64,000 nucleotides of DNA from Lampropedia aestuarii (GCF_004803635.1 NZ_SSWX01000011.1:1-64000); one strand, 5' to 3'; shown: positions 6,103 to 16,373, counted from the stretch's first letter. Notes: generated by a model not told the origin, from the sequence alone. A program made the numbers and translations.

Positions 6103-8103
6103 ATGATTAATTTAAAGGATTTGGTGCTGCGCCGAGGCACCAAAGTGCTGTTAGACGGCGTAAACATCACCATCCAACCGGGCGAAAAAGCCGCTTTGGT
6201 TGGCCGCAACGGGGCTGGCAAGTCCACTTTGTTTGCCTTACTCAACGGCAGCTTGCATGAAGATGGCGGAAGCTTCTTCAAGCCCGCTGGCTGGCGCATG
6301 GCCCAGGTCGCACAGAACATGCCGGAGACCAGCGACAGTGCAACCGAGTTCGTTCTGGGCGGCGATAGCCGCCTGGCCGAGCTCAATGAGCGCCTGAAAG
6401 AGGCTGAAGCCAATGACGATGGCTTGGCGATGGCGCAAATTTATGCCGAGCTGGCCGATGCCGGTGCCTATGACGCACCGGCACGTGCACAAGCACTGAT
6501 TCTGGGTCTGGGCTTTCAGCCCGCCGAATTGGAGCGCCCAGTCAACAGTTTCTCGGGTGGCTGGCGCATGCGCTTGCAATTGGCACGCGCGCTGATGAGC
6601 CCCAGCGATTTGCTGCTGCTCGATGAGCCGACCAACCACTTGGACTTGGATGCGCTGATCTGGCTGGAAGGCTGGCTGGCTCGCTACCCAGGCACGATGA
6701 TCGTGATCAGCCATGACCGTGAGTTCCTGGATGCCACGACGCAAGTGACCTTGCACCTGGATCAGCAGAACATCACCCGCTACGGCGGCAATTACAGCTT
6801 TTTTGAAGAGCAGCGCGCACTCAAGCTGGAGCAGCAGCAGGCGGCGTTTGCCCGCCAGCAAGACAAGATTGCCCACTTGCAAAAGTTCATTGACCGCTTC
6901 AAGGCCAAGGCCACCAAAGCGCGTCAGGCGCAAAGCCGTGTCAAGGCGCTCGAGCGCATGGAGCGTGTTGCACCGGTATTGGCCGAGGCCGAATTCAGCT
7001 TTGAATTCAAAGAGCCTTTGGCACTGCCCAATCCGATGCTGGTGGTGAAAAATGCCGAAATGGGTTACTTCACCAAAGAAGGCAGTGAACACAAAACCAT
7101 TTTGCGCAATGTCAGCCTGTCGGTGCAGTCGGGCCAACGCATTGGTATCTTGGGTGCCAACGGCCAGGGTAAATCAACGCTGATCAAGTCGATTGTCGGT
7201 GATGCGCCGCTGATCTCCGGTGAGGTCACGCAGGGCAAAGGCCTGGCGATTGGCTACTTTGCGCAGCAAGAGCTGGATGTCTTGCATGAAAACGACAATC
7301 CGCTTGAGCATTTCACGCGCTTGGCACGCAGCTACGGCGCCACACCGCCGAATCCGGCGCGAGAGCAAGATTTGCGCAATTTTCTGGGCAGCTTCAATTT
7401 CGACGGCGATATGGTCAAGCAAGCCATCGGCACGATGAGCGGTGGCGAGAAAGCCCGCTTGGTGCTGGCGATGCTGGTCTGGCAACGCCCTGGCCTGTTG
7501 CTGCTCGACGAGCCAACCAACCATTTGGACCTGGCCACACGCGAAGCGCTGGGCATGGCACTCAATAGCTTTGAGGGCACGTTGATGCTGGTCAGCCATG
7601 ATCGCGCTTTGCTGCGCACCGTCAGCGACCAGTTCTGGCTGGTCGGCCAAGGCAAGGTGCAGGACTTTGAGGGCGATTTGGAAGACTACCAGCGCTATGT
7701 GCTGCAGCAGCAAAAAGAGCTGCGCGCGCAGCTCGAAGCCAAAAAAGAAGCAGGCAAGGAACCAGCTGCCAGTGTGTCGGCAAGCAGCGCCAAAGCACAA
7801 CAAGCAGAGGCGCCAGCAGTCAACCAACGCGAACAGCGCCGCCAGGAATCACTGAACCGGCAAAAAATGGCTGAAAAAACCCAGCCTTTGAAAAAGAAGA
7901 TCGCTGCCTTGGAAAAAAAGATGGCCGACAGCCAGGCTGAAAAAGAAAGCCTGGAAGCCAGCCTCGGAGCCGATAGCACCCCCCAGGAATGGGCGGAATC
8001 AGGCAAAAAAATCAAGGACTTGCAAGAAGCAATCGACACCGCTGAAGAAGAATGGTTCACGCTGTCGGAAGAGCTACAGGCCTTGCTGCAGGCCAATGGC
8101 TGA
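6103..8103 (+). CDS. ABC-F family ATPase, YheS/Uup type
   Basis: The protein has 666 residues from ATG 6103, chosen because MINLKDLVLRRGTKVLLDGV is where relatives begin; the frame extends 43 codons upstream without similarity. Two ABC domains are present: Walker A GRNGAGKST (34-42) and GANGQGKST, signatures FSGGWRMRLQLARAL and MSGGEKARLVLAML, and Walker B LLLDEPTNHLDL twice. Between them lies the linker typical of ABC-F (KATKARQAQSRVKALERM). The C-terminus is a Lys/Glu/Gln-rich coiled coil (about 555-666). No membrane segments. ABC-F proteins act on ribosomes; the layout and start match YheS of E. coli. Confidence 0.9.
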   Translation: MINLKDLVLRRGTKVLLDGVNITIQPGEKAALVGRNGAGKSTLFALLNGSLHEDGGSFFKPAGWRMAQVAQNMPETSDSATEFVLGGDSRLAELNERLKEAEANDDGLAMAQIYAELADAGAYDAPARAQALILGLGFQPAELERPVNSFSGGWRMRLQLARALMSPSDLLLLDEPTNHLDLDALIWLEGWLARYPGTMIVISHDREFLDATTQVTLHLDQQNITRYGGNYSFFEEQRALKLEQQQAAFARQQDKIAHLQKFIDRFKAKATKARQAQSRVKALERMERVAPVLAEAEFSFEFKEPLALPNPMLVVKNAEMGYFTKEGSEHKTILRNVSLSVQSGQRIGILGANGQGKSTLIKSIVGDAPLISGEVTQGKGLAIGYFAQQELDVLHENDNPLEHFTRLARSYGATPPNPAREQDLRNFLGSFNFDGDMVKQAIGTMSGGEKARLVLAMLVWQRPGLLLLDEPTNHLDLATREALGMALNSFEGTLMLVSHDRALLRTVSDQFWLVGQGKVQDFEGDLEDYQRYVLQQQKELRAQLEAKKEAGKEPAASVSASSAKAQQAEAPAVNQREQRRQESLNRQKMAEKTQPLKKKIAALEKKMADSQAEKESLEASLGADSTPQEWAESGKKIKDLQEAIDTAEEEWFTLSEELQALLQANG

Positions 8104-8199
8104 GATTTTTGAAAAAAATTTCGTTTTTTTTGTATTTCGGTGTCAACGCATTGACCAGGGCCACGTTTAAGGTTCATCAGTCATCTTTTAGGATTAAAC

Positions 8200-8256
8200 A
8201 TGAATACGATGAACACCGAAATCTGGCCTGACGACGAACGCGATCGCAAGCGTTAA
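8200..8256 (+). CDS. Possible very small protein (18 residues)
   Basis: ATG 8200 opens an 18-codon frame (MNTMNTEIWPDDERDRKR) ending TAA 8254-8256. AGGA lies at normal distance before it. The peptide is very acidic/basic and unlike anything I recognise. It lies between the ABC-F gene and a run of hairpins, so it could be a leader or chance. Evidence is only the start context. Confidence 0.2.
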   Translation: MNTMNTEIWPDDERDRKR

Positions 8257-8260
8257 TGCA

Positions 8261-8368
8261 TAGGGCATGTGCCAGTCACACACCATCCTAGTGTCTGACT
8301 GGCAAGCCCTACGCCCTCTTCCAATACGCTGCCAAGCTTGGCATTGGCAGCAGCCCATCAGCTGATGG
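8261..8368 (+). other. Three consecutive strong hairpins; candidate structured RNA
   Basis: Three inverted repeats follow each other: TAGGGC...GCCCTA enclosing TGCCAGTCA...TGACTGGCA (8261-8311), GCTGCCAA...TTGGCAGC (8328-8351), and the perfect palindrome CCATCAGCTGATGG (8355-8368). A terminator follows at 8447. This could be a small RNA or a structured 3' UTR of the ABC-F gene. No known RNA family was recognised; 6S RNA was considered but not supported. Strand is assumed from the terminator. Confidence 0.35.
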
Positions 8369-8446
8369 CTCTCGCCCTCGCGACATACTCTTATTCTTGG
8401 TGGATAGGCTGTATTAACAACTCGAACAACAGATATTGATTTTTGT

Positions 8447-8470
8447 AACCCCGCCTCGGCGGGGTTTATT
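8447..8470 (+). terminator. GC-rich hairpin terminator
   Basis: AACCCCGC ... GCGGGGTT forms a compact stem followed by TTATTTAT. It sits after the hairpin cluster downstream of the ABC-F gene on the plus strand. Confidence 0.75.
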
Positions 8471-8580
8471 TATGGCTCAAGTGCTGCCAGCCCCCAGGAC
8501 AGCACAGGCCAGCTCAGCTGACGCCACCAGAGATCGCCATTCATTGGACCTTGCTTGGACATTCACCAGTTGGACACACA

Positions 8581-8620
8581 AAGCCAAAGGCACACGCAAT
8601 CCGTGAGCCTTTGGCTTTTT
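8581..8620. terminator. Bidirectional terminator between the ABC-F region and relA
   Basis: An 11-bp perfect stem (AAGCCAAAGGC 8581-8591, GCCTTTGGCTT 8607-8617) has a T-run on the plus strand. On the minus strand it lies 22 bp beyond the relA stop, so it probably ends relA transcription as well. Confidence 0.75.
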
Positions 8621-8638
8621 TACTATTCGACAGGCGGC

Positions 8639-10888
8639 TTACTTACGCCGTGCCGAGCGCACGCCCAAAACCTGCGCCACCGCCGACAACACATTGTGCA
8701 AACGCGTCGCGTTTTGAATCTCAACGGTAAAGGTCATCGTAGCGCTGTTTTTGTGGCTGCGTGTTTGCACCCCAATCACATTGGTGCGCTCGCGAGTGAA
8801 CACATCAGAAATATCGCGCAGCAAACCCTGGCGGTCCTGGGCTTCGATATAAATATCCACTGGATAGACCGAGGCCGACGCAGCATTGCCAGAGCCCGCA
8901 TGCTCCCCCCACTGCACATCAATGATGCGCTCGGGCGTGGTTTCCAGCATTTTTTGGAAGTTTGGGCAGTCACAGCGGTGAATGCCCACCCCTTTGCCTC
9001 GCGTGATAAAGCCCCCGATTTCATCGGGTGGTGCAGGCATGCAGCATTTGGCCAAATGGGTCATCAGCGAATCCATGCCCACCACCAGCACTTTTCCGCT
9101 GCCAGTGCTACGGGGCTTGCGCACCACGACATCGTCGCCGGCCTGGCCGTCTTCTTGCGTGTCAGGATGGAGCAAGACCTCCAACGTACGCAGCGAGAAT
9201 TCGTCCTTGCCCACGACCTCGAAAAACGACTCGGTCGTCTTAAAGCCCAATTGCAGCGCAATGTCTTCGAGTTTCAGAGCCGTTTTGCCTTCGCGCTGCA
9301 GCACTTTCTCAACGATTTCACGCCCTTTGGCAATGGTCTCTTGCAAGGATTGGGCATTGAACCAGGCCCGCACTTTCGAGCGCGCGCGTTGGCTGCGTAA
9401 ATAGCCCAACTCTTTATTGAGCCAGTCACGCGAAGGCCCGCCTTCTTTGACCGCCGTGATCTCCACCGTTTGGCCATTTTGCAAAGGCGTATTCAGTGCG
9501 ACCATTTGGCCATCGATCTTGGCGCCCCGGCAACGATGCCCTAAATTGGTGTGCACGGTATAGGCAAAGTCCACCGGAGTTGCCCCTTTGGGCAGCTCGA
9601 TGATCGAGGCGTTTGGCGTCATCACGTAGATGCGGTCATCAAACAGGCCCAGCGCCCGCACCTCGTCACTGTCAGCAAATTCGCGCTCCCAAGCCAGCAG
9701 CTGGCGCAGCACAGCAATTTTGGAGTCGTATTCGCCCGCAGCAGACACCCCTGCATACCCTTTGGTGCCCGCTTCCTTGTAGGCCCAGTGCGCAGCCACG
9801 CCATTTTCGGCATGGTCGTGCATGGCCTGGGTGCGAATTTGGATCTCAACTGCCCGTCCATCGTGGTCGCGCACCACCGTATGCAAAGACTGGTAGCCGT
9901 TGGGTTTGGGTTTGGCGATGTAGTCGTCAAACTCGGCCTCGACGGGCACAAAACGCGTGTGCACCCAGCTGAGTGTTTCATAACACTCCTCAATGGTCGG
10001 CACAATGATGCGCATCGCACGGATGTCAAACAGCTGGTCAAACTCCAAGGACTTGCCGCGCATCTTTTTGACGATGCTGTAGATGTGCTTGGGGCGGCCT
10101 TGGACAGTTGCCTGGATATGGCGCCCCTGCAACTCAGTGCGGACCGTATCGCACAGCGCCTGCATATAGTGCTCGCGCTCACGGCGCTTCTCATCGAGTT
10201 GCTTGGCCACATCGCGGTAGGTATCGGGCTCCAAAAATCGGAACGCCAAATCCTCCAGCTCCCACTTGAGCTGCCAAATGCCCAACCGATTGGCCAGCGG
10301 CGCAAACACGTACAAACTCTCTTCTGCCAGCAAACGGTCAATCGGCACTTTAGAGGTCGCGTGGTAGCGCAAGGTTTGCAAGCGTGAGGCAAGTCGGATC
10401 AACACCACCCGCAAATCGCGCGAAAATGCCAGCAGCATCTTGCGCACGGTTTCCGTGTGCTCAATTCTGGCTTCACCGCGCTTGCGCGAGCCTGAACCGC
10501 TTCTGGCCTGGCCCTGCACCTGCATCAGCTTGGAGGTCTCCAGCGCCAATGAAGCATAGGTATCACCAAAACGGCGAGCAATCGCCTCGTAAGGGTTGTT
10601 CAGGTGAAACGATGCATAGATCAAATAAGTGGCTGCCTGCATGGCTTCAGAGCCGCCGATTTCATCCAGAATCTGGGCAACAGCGTTCGCATGGTCGAGC
10701 ACGCTCTCGCCATTGCGCAGCAGCTCATCGGCCAGCAGTGGCTCAGCAAAATTCTTGGCCCTGACCAGCATATTGGCCTGTTTGGGCATCATGGCACCTG
10801 CCGCGCTCAACAGCAAAGGCTCGCGAGCCCGCACTTCTGGCTTGTCGGCAACAGGCGTTTGCGGGGTTTCAGCGATAGGTAAATTCAT
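8639..10888 (-). CDS. relA: (p)ppGpp synthetase RelA
   Basis: The protein has 749 residues, usual for RelA. It makes (p)ppGpp from ATP and GTP/GDP at ribosomes during amino-acid starvation. The N-terminal hydrolase-like domain is degenerate: where SpoT has an HD metal pair, this protein reads YASFHLNNPYEAI (about 91-103), so hydrolysis is not expected. The synthetase domain is intact, with EFDDYIAKPKPNGYQSLHT (319-336), the acidic RelA-type version of this motif, and VEIQIRTQAMHDHAENG. A TGS domain (about 415-475), a zinc-finger-like CCMPAPPD...CDCPN segment and a C-terminal ACT domain (about 665-745) follow. The ribosome-binding site before ATG 10888 is weak. A palindromic repeat lies upstream. 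Confidence 0.93.
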   Translation of the reverse strand: MNLPIAETPQTPVADKPEVRAREPLLLSAAGAMMPKQANMLVRAKNFAEPLLADELLRNGESVLDHANAVAQILDEIGGSEAMQAATYLIYASFHLNNPYEAIARRFGDTYASLALETSKLMQVQGQARSGSGSRKRGEARIEHTETVRKMLLAFSRDLRVVLIRLASRLQTLRYHATSKVPIDRLLAEESLYVFAPLANRLGIWQLKWELEDLAFRFLEPDTYRDVAKQLDEKRREREHYMQALCDTVRTELQGRHIQATVQGRPKHIYSIVKKMRGKSLEFDQLFDIRAMRIIVPTIEECYETLSWVHTRFVPVEAEFDDYIAKPKPNGYQSLHTVVRDHDGRAVEIQIRTQAMHDHAENGVAAHWAYKEAGTKGYAGVSAAGEYDSKIAVLRQLLAWEREFADSDEVRALGLFDDRIYVMTPNASIIELPKGATPVDFAYTVHTNLGHRCRGAKIDGQMVALNTPLQNGQTVEITAVKEGGPSRDWLNKELGYLRSQRARSKVRAWFNAQSLQETIAKGREIVEKVLQREGKTALKLEDIALQLGFKTTESFFEVVGKDEFSLRTLEVLLHPDTQEDGQAGDDVVVRKPRSTGSGKVLVVGMDSLMTHLAKCCMPAPPDEIGGFITRGKGVGIHRCDCPNFQKMLETTPERIIDVQWGEHAGSGNAASASVYPVDIYIEAQDRQGLLRDISDVFTRERTNVIGVQTRSHKNSATMTFTVEIQNATRLHNVLSAVAQVLGVRSARRK

Positions 10889-11064
10889 AAATTATTTCAA
10901 TCAACAGCAAGACTATACGCCCAACTTGCGTCAAAGCCATGTCGATTCTCTGGCCATTGGCGCTCGAATAGCCGTTAAACATGCATCTTTTTGTCACGCT
11001 GGACCTGCCTGGCTCAGGCCGCACCTCGGTGCGTGCAGCTTCAATGGCTGTCTGCGCTCAGCAG
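10889..11064. other. relA upstream region, no gene seen
   Basis: 176 bp between relA and the repeat at 11065. It should hold the relA promoter, but no clear -35/-10 pair was singled out. Confidence 0.4.
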
Positions 11065-11336
11065 CTTAGAACGTGTTTACGATTTTTTCACAGTCGCGCA
11101 AGGCACAAAAAAGTGGCAGTGCAAGGCGCTTGTTGCCGCTCATACGTCTGTATGAGCAAAACGGGCAACGCAGTAATGCGCTTTTTTGTGCCTTGCCCTT
11201 CGGGTTGGAGCCCAAAAGGCGCACTGCTTTGTTAAAAATCCTCGCCGGGCAGATAGCCCGACTGCGGTTTTTGTCGCGCATTGCATCCTTTTGGGCTTCA
11301 ACGCGGTCTGCGAAAAGATCGTAAACACGTTCTTAG
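11065..11336 (+). repeat. Dispersed nested-palindrome repeat, copy A (272 bp)
   Basis: The ends are an inverted repeat: CTTAGAACGTGTTTACGAT at 11065 and ATCGTAAACACGTTCTTAG at the other end. Inside are nested palindromes: CAAGGCACAAAAAAG pairs with CTTTTTTGTGCCTTG, and within that GCTCATAC-GTCT-GTATGAGC (11138-11157). A second hairpin region follows (CGGGCAGATAGCCCG). The core is nearly identical to copy B (13728-13997) but the terminal repeats differ. It lies between two minus-strand genes. Open frames inside look like by-products of the symmetry. Confidence 0.85.
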
Positions 11337-11365
11337 AGCCGCGCGCTATTGGCAGTCTGTTTACG

Positions 11366-12331
11366 TCAATCCAGCAAGAAACGCGCCACCGCTTCCACCT
11401 GGGCTTCGGGCACTAAGGTGGGGGCATGGCCGACACCTTCAATCTCCAGCACCGTTGCATGAGGCCCGCGTGCGGCCATCGCCGCAGCGGTTGCGGGACT
11501 GAGCAGATCCGAGTTTTTGCCACGCAACAGCAAGGTTTTGGCCTTGAGCTGGTCATACAAGGACCACAGCACAGCCTCGCCGGCCTGGGCATCTTGCGCC
11601 GTCATGGCTTTGAAGGGGTGTGCAATCGCTGGGTCGTAATGCAGCGTGAGTTGGCCATTGTCCAGCGGCCGGAACATGGCTTGCGACAGCGCCAGCCACT
11701 GGGCTTCGGTATGCGGGCCAAAACCGCCACTGATTTGACGCAGATAGTCAGCCCCCTCTTGCAGGTTCGCGTATTGCGTGAATTGGCCCAGGTACTGGCC
11801 AATGCGCAAAATGGATGGCCACTCCAGCACCGGCCCGACATCATTGAGCACCAGTTTGTCTACTGGTATCGGCAGACCGGGCAGGGTCACAAAACCCAGA
11901 CCAATCAAGCCGCCCATGCTGGTGCCAATCCAGTCGAGTCGGGTAATCGGCTGGCCATTGTTTTCCGCCTCCTGGACCAGTTGCCCGAGCAGCGACAGCA
12001 TATCGCCCACATACGCTGGCACTTGGTAGCCAGTCGGATCTGCCAGCCAGTCGCTGCGCCCTCGCCCGACCACATCAGGGCAAACCACCCGAGCATGGGC
12101 GCTCAGGCGCCGCGCCAATACATCAAAATCGCGGCCCGTGCGCGTCAGGCCATGCACGGCAATGATCAAATGCCCACTATCGGCGCCTTGCTGTGCTGGC
12201 CAATCCCAATAGGCCATGCGGTGTGACAAGGCATTGGCTTGGCCATTGGGGCTGCTTTTGCAGGCCCCTAGGCACGACACAAAACGCAGGTTTGGCTTTG
12301 CAGCCCCCGTTGGGGGAATGGATGCTGTCAT
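11366..12331 (-). CDS. Alpha/beta hydrolase
   Basis: The protein has 321 residues from ATG 12331, preferred over the longer frame because AGGAG lies 7 bp upstream. The fold is clear: oxyanion segment IAVHGLTRTGRDF, DVVGRGRSDWL, nucleophile elbow GTSMGGL and the histidine in EIEGVGHAPT. It is a cytoplasmic serine hydrolase by lack of a signal peptide; the substrate cannot be read from sequence. It diverges from the 3-hydroxybutyrate dehydrogenase gene; whether that implies PHB or hydroxybutyrate-ester metabolism is open. Confidence 0.8.
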   Translation of the reverse strand: MTASIPPTGAAKPNLRFVSCLGACKSSPNGQANALSHRMAYWDWPAQQGADSGHLIIAVHGLTRTGRDFDVLARRLSAHARVVCPDVVGRGRSDWLADPTGYQVPAYVGDMLSLLGQLVQEAENNGQPITRLDWIGTSMGGLIGLGFVTLPGLPIPVDKLVLNDVGPVLEWPSILRIGQYLGQFTQYANLQEGADYLRQISGGFGPHTEAQWLALSQAMFRPLDNGQLTLHYDPAIAHPFKAMTAQDAQAGEAVLWSLYDQLKAKTLLLRGKNSDLLSPATAAAMAARGPHATVLEIEGVGHAPTLVPEAQVEAVARFLLD

Positions 12332-12718
12332 GTCTGAGTCTCCTGGTTGTTCTTGCATGCGAAAGCTCACGCCAGGCCAGCCACACACCAGGCTCACTAG
12401 CCTTAACCTAGCTGCGCTTGCAAGGATTTTCTATTGTTCACCTAGAGTTTGCGAAACTGCGCGAAAATGCCAGTAATGGCGTGCAGCCATGGGAAGCTCT
12501 GCAAACCCCTCGCGCTCTGTAATGCGTGTGGTGTCAGGATGGGCCGCAAGATGCCTTTTGATGGCCATCGCAACGGCGATAGCCATCAAAAGACAACTCG
12601 GCGAATCGCCTGAAGCCATACTCAGACCACAACAGGGCGTTTTGCGGAAATTCCCGATGCACGCCATCCACATGGATGAATCAATGCATCCACATAGTAA
12701 TGGATATGGAGGTATTCG
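12332..12718. other. Divergent intergenic region with a long hairpin
   Basis: 386 bp between the divergent hydrolase and bdhA genes. It contains an inverted repeat of about 17 bp with a 4-base loop (12555-12592: CTTTTGATGGCCATCGC against GGCGATAGCCATCAAAAG). As it lies between divergent starts it is not an obvious terminator; it may be an operator or 5' UTR structure. Short open frames here have no support. Confidence 0.45.
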
Positions 12719-13504
12719 ATGACGTTAAAGGGAAAAACCGCATTGGTGACTGGCTCCACCAGTGGCATTGGACTGGGAATTGCCAAAGTGCTGGCAGCAC
12801 AAGGCGCCAATATCCTGGTCAACGGTTTTGGTGACCACGAAGCGCCGCGTAAAGAGATCGAGCAAGCCGGCAGCGCGCACGGCATTCGCACCGACTACCA
12901 TGGTGCCGACTTGAGCAAGCCCGCCGAGATTGAAGACCTGTTTGCCCACGGCAACAAAGTGTTTGGCTGCATCGACATCGTTGTCAACAATGCCGGCATC
13001 CAGCACACCTCGCAGATTGAGTCATTTCCGGTCGACCGCTGGGATGCGATCATCGCCATCAACCTCAGCAGCGTGTTTCACACCAGCCGCCTGGTCTTGC
13101 CGTCGATGCGCAAGAACAACTGGGGCCGCATCATCAATATTGCCTCAGTACACGGCCTGGTCGGCTCGGCAGAAAAATCAGCGTATGTTGCAGCCAAGCA
13201 TGGGGTTGTAGGCTTTACCAAAGTCGCCGCACTGGAGACAGCGACCACCGGTGTGACCGTCAATGCCATTTGCCCAGGCTGGGTGCTGACGCCTTTGGTG
13301 CAAAAGCAAATCGATGCCATTGCACAAAAAGAAGGCATTAGCAACGAAGAGGCCACCAAAAACCTGCTGCAAGCCAAAGAGCCGTCCTTGCGCTTTACCA
13401 CGCCAGAAGAGCTGGGCGCACTGGCAGCCTTCCTGTGCTCGCCGGCTGGCGACAATATCCGCGGTGTCGCGTGGAACATGGACGGCGGCTGGGTCGCCCA
13501 ATAA
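12719..13504 (+). CDS. bdhA: 3-hydroxybutyrate dehydrogenase
   Basis: This 261-residue short-chain dehydrogenase oxidises (R)-3-hydroxybutyrate to acetoacetate with NAD+, a step in using poly-3-hydroxybutyrate. Seen: NAD-binding TGSTSGIGLGIA (11-22), NNAGIQHT, catalytic Ser-Tyr-Lys (IASVHG, YVAAK), and ICPGWVLTPLVQKQIDAIA, typical of hydroxybutyrate dehydrogenases. The ending WNMDGGWVAQ matches the family. GGAGG precedes ATG 12719. A terminator follows at 13551. Confidence 0.92.
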   Translation: MTLKGKTALVTGSTSGIGLGIAKVLAAQGANILVNGFGDHEAPRKEIEQAGSAHGIRTDYHGADLSKPAEIEDLFAHGNKVFGCIDIVVNNAGIQHTSQIESFPVDRWDAIIAINLSSVFHTSRLVLPSMRKNNWGRIINIASVHGLVGSAEKSAYVAAKHGVVGFTKVAALETATTGVTVNAICPGWVLTPLVQKQIDAIAQKEGISNEEATKNLLQAKEPSLRFTTPEELGALAAFLCSPAGDNIRGVAWNMDGGWVAQ

Positions 13505-13550
13505 CGCAGAGTAAACACTGCGCACCCTGGTGCGCATCGTGCACAATGCG

Positions 13551-13572
13551 AGGCGCTTCATGCGCCTTTTTT
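13551..13572 (+). terminator. Rho-independent terminator of bdhA
   Basis: AGGCGC-TTCAT-GCGCCT followed by a run of six T, 46 bp beyond the bdhA stop. Confidence 0.85.
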
Positions 13573-13727
13573 GATGCCGTGTCGCTGCGCTTATACGCTT
13601 GTATAGATAGCGCCAGCAGCAGCCAAACCGCCCACCAACAAGGCTTGGCCCCAGCACCGCATCGGGCCTCTACAACACAATTGCAGCTGACTGCGCCTGC
13701 ATAGCGGATAATTTCACGATTGGGCCT

Positions 13728-13997
13728 CAGAGCCTGTTCAAAGTCTCGACGCAGTCGCGCAAGGCACAAAAAAGAGGCAGTACAAGACGCCTGTTGCAGC
13801 TCATACGTCTGTATGAGCAAAACGGGCAACGCAGTAATGCGCTTTTTTGTGCCTTGCCCTTCGGGTTGGAGCCCAAAAGGCACGCTGCTTTGTTAAACAT
13901 CCTCGCCGGGCAGATAGCCCGACTGCGGTTTTTGCCGCGCATCGTATCCTTTTGGGCTCCAACGCGGTCTGCGTGGAGACTTTGAATAGGCTCTCTG
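13728..13997 (+). repeat. Dispersed nested-palindrome repeat, copy B (270 bp)
   Basis: The core matches copy A at 11065-11336 over about 230 bp with only around 15 differences, in the same orientation. The outer ends differ from copy A but pair with each other: CAGAGCCTGTTCAAAGTCTC at the left and GAGACTTTGAATAGGCTCT at the right. It lies between bdhA and tgt. Confidence 0.85.
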
Positions 13998-14061
13998 GCA
14001 TCACAATGCCAGTGCAGCCGCTAACCACGCCTGCTGCACCTGCCCCGCTTTTCATTTTTGA

Positions 14062-15243
<1,182 letters not shown>

Positions 15244-15266
15244 AGCCAACTTCGCCCCCCCTAAAT

Positions 15267-15301
15267 AGCCAGTGCCCGCTTGATGCTGCACTGGCTTTTT
15301 T
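15267..15301 (+). terminator. Rho-independent terminator of tgt
   Basis: AGCCAGTGC (15267-15275) pairs with GCACTGGCT (15288-15296), followed by six T. It lies 24 bp after the tgt stop. Confidence 0.85.
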
Positions 15302-15326
15302 CATGCCGCCATGCTGCAGCACCTCT

Positions 15327-16277
15327 TCAAGGCGGCTTGAGCAAACCGCTTTGAATATGGCCTGCGACCAAGGCAGTCACCTCGGCACGCAGCCAGCGGT
15401 ACAGCGGCGATGCATCCTGCCGCCTGGGCCAGGCCATGCTGAACGTGATGTCCCGCAGCGGCGCAGGCAGGCGTTTTTCCACCAGCGGAAAATGCTTGCG
15501 GTACAGGGTGGCGGCAAATGCCGGCATCGTCGTCGCGTAGCCGCTCTCCATCAGCACAAAAGGGCTGAGGCCAAAGCTCGACAGGTAAGCGGCAAACTGC
15601 ATGCGCTGTCCTGTGCCTTTTAACGCCCGGTCAAAGTTGGTGCGGCGGCCATGCATCAAGGTGTAGGCGAACCAGCGCGAATGTGCCATATCGGCAAAGC
15701 TCAGCTGGCGGCGCCGCGCCAGTGGATGACTCGGCCCCATCACCCCCACGCGCTCGTCGTGAAACAAGACCTGCGAGCTAAAACGCGGCGGCACCTCGGC
15801 AAACAAGCCAATCGCCAAATCCTGCCGCTCGGCATCGAGCTCTGCCGGATCAAACTCGCCATGCACCGAATGCAGCCTGGGCACCAGGCGCGGCGCTACT
15901 CTGGCCAGGCGCTCCAACAACGGGCCAGCCAGCAGCAACTCGATATGCGCTGCCGTGCCAATATTGACCACGCCTTCAGCTTGCGCCGGCTGAAAGTCGT
16001 CCGAGCCAGCCACTGCGTGGCCCAGCATCTCCAGAGCCGGCTGCACCGCGCTGTGCAGGCTCAGGGCGCGCTCAGTGGGCACAAAGCGCCCGCGCACCGT
16101 GACAAACAAGTCATCGGCCAAGGCATGGCGCAGCTTGGCCAGATCACGGCTCACGCCCGGCTGTGTTTTGTGCAGCAAGCGCGCCGTCTGGGTCGCGCTG
16201 CAGGTGGCCATCAAGGCATCGAAAGTCAGCAGCAGGTTCAAATCCAGGCGGCGTAAGACAGAGAGGTTTTCATGCAT
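15327..16277 (-). CDS. LysR-family transcriptional regulator
   Basis: The protein has 316 residues from ATG 16277; the longer frame adds 40 residues without helix-turn-helix similarity. Residues about 10-68 form the winged helix: DLNLLLTFDALMATCSATQTARLLHKTQPGVSRDLAKLRHALADDLFV. The remainder is a periplasmic-binding-like effector domain. The start MHENLSVLRRLDLNLL resembles the NodD/NahR-like subgroup. It is divergent from the Bug receptor gene with a short palindromic repeat between them, so it probably controls that gene; the inducer is unknown. Confidence 0.88.
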   Translation of the reverse strand: MHENLSVLRRLDLNLLLTFDALMATCSATQTARLLHKTQPGVSRDLAKLRHALADDLFVTVRGRFVPTERALSLHSAVQPALEMLGHAVAGSDDFQPAQAEGVVNIGTAAHIELLLAGPLLERLARVAPRLVPRLHSVHGEFDPAELDAERQDLAIGLFAEVPPRFSSQVLFHDERVGVMGPSHPLARRRQLSFADMAHSRWFAYTLMHGRRTNFDRALKGTGQRMQFAAYLSSFGLSPFVLMESGYATTMPAFAATLYRKHFPLVEKRLPAPLRDITFSMAWPRRQDASPLYRWLRAEVTALVAGHIQSGLLKPP

Positions 16278-16373
16278 ACCATAAATGGTATACAAAACTT
16301 CTCGAATCATCATTGGATTGTTTGGCGCTGGCACTCTACAGTCATGGCAGATTCCCCCATCCAACAAGCATTT

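Noticed and set aside
8261-8368. 6S RNA or tmRNA
   Set aside because: The hairpins are separate rather than a long rod with a central bubble, and no tag peptide ending LAA is encoded.
11066-11281. A 71-codon frame on the minus strand inside repeat copy A, also present at 13727-13942 in copy B with similar sequence
   Set aside because: The DNA of the cores is nearly identical, so similarity of the frames follows from repeat identity. There is no start context, and equally long frames exist on the other strand because the element is palindromic.
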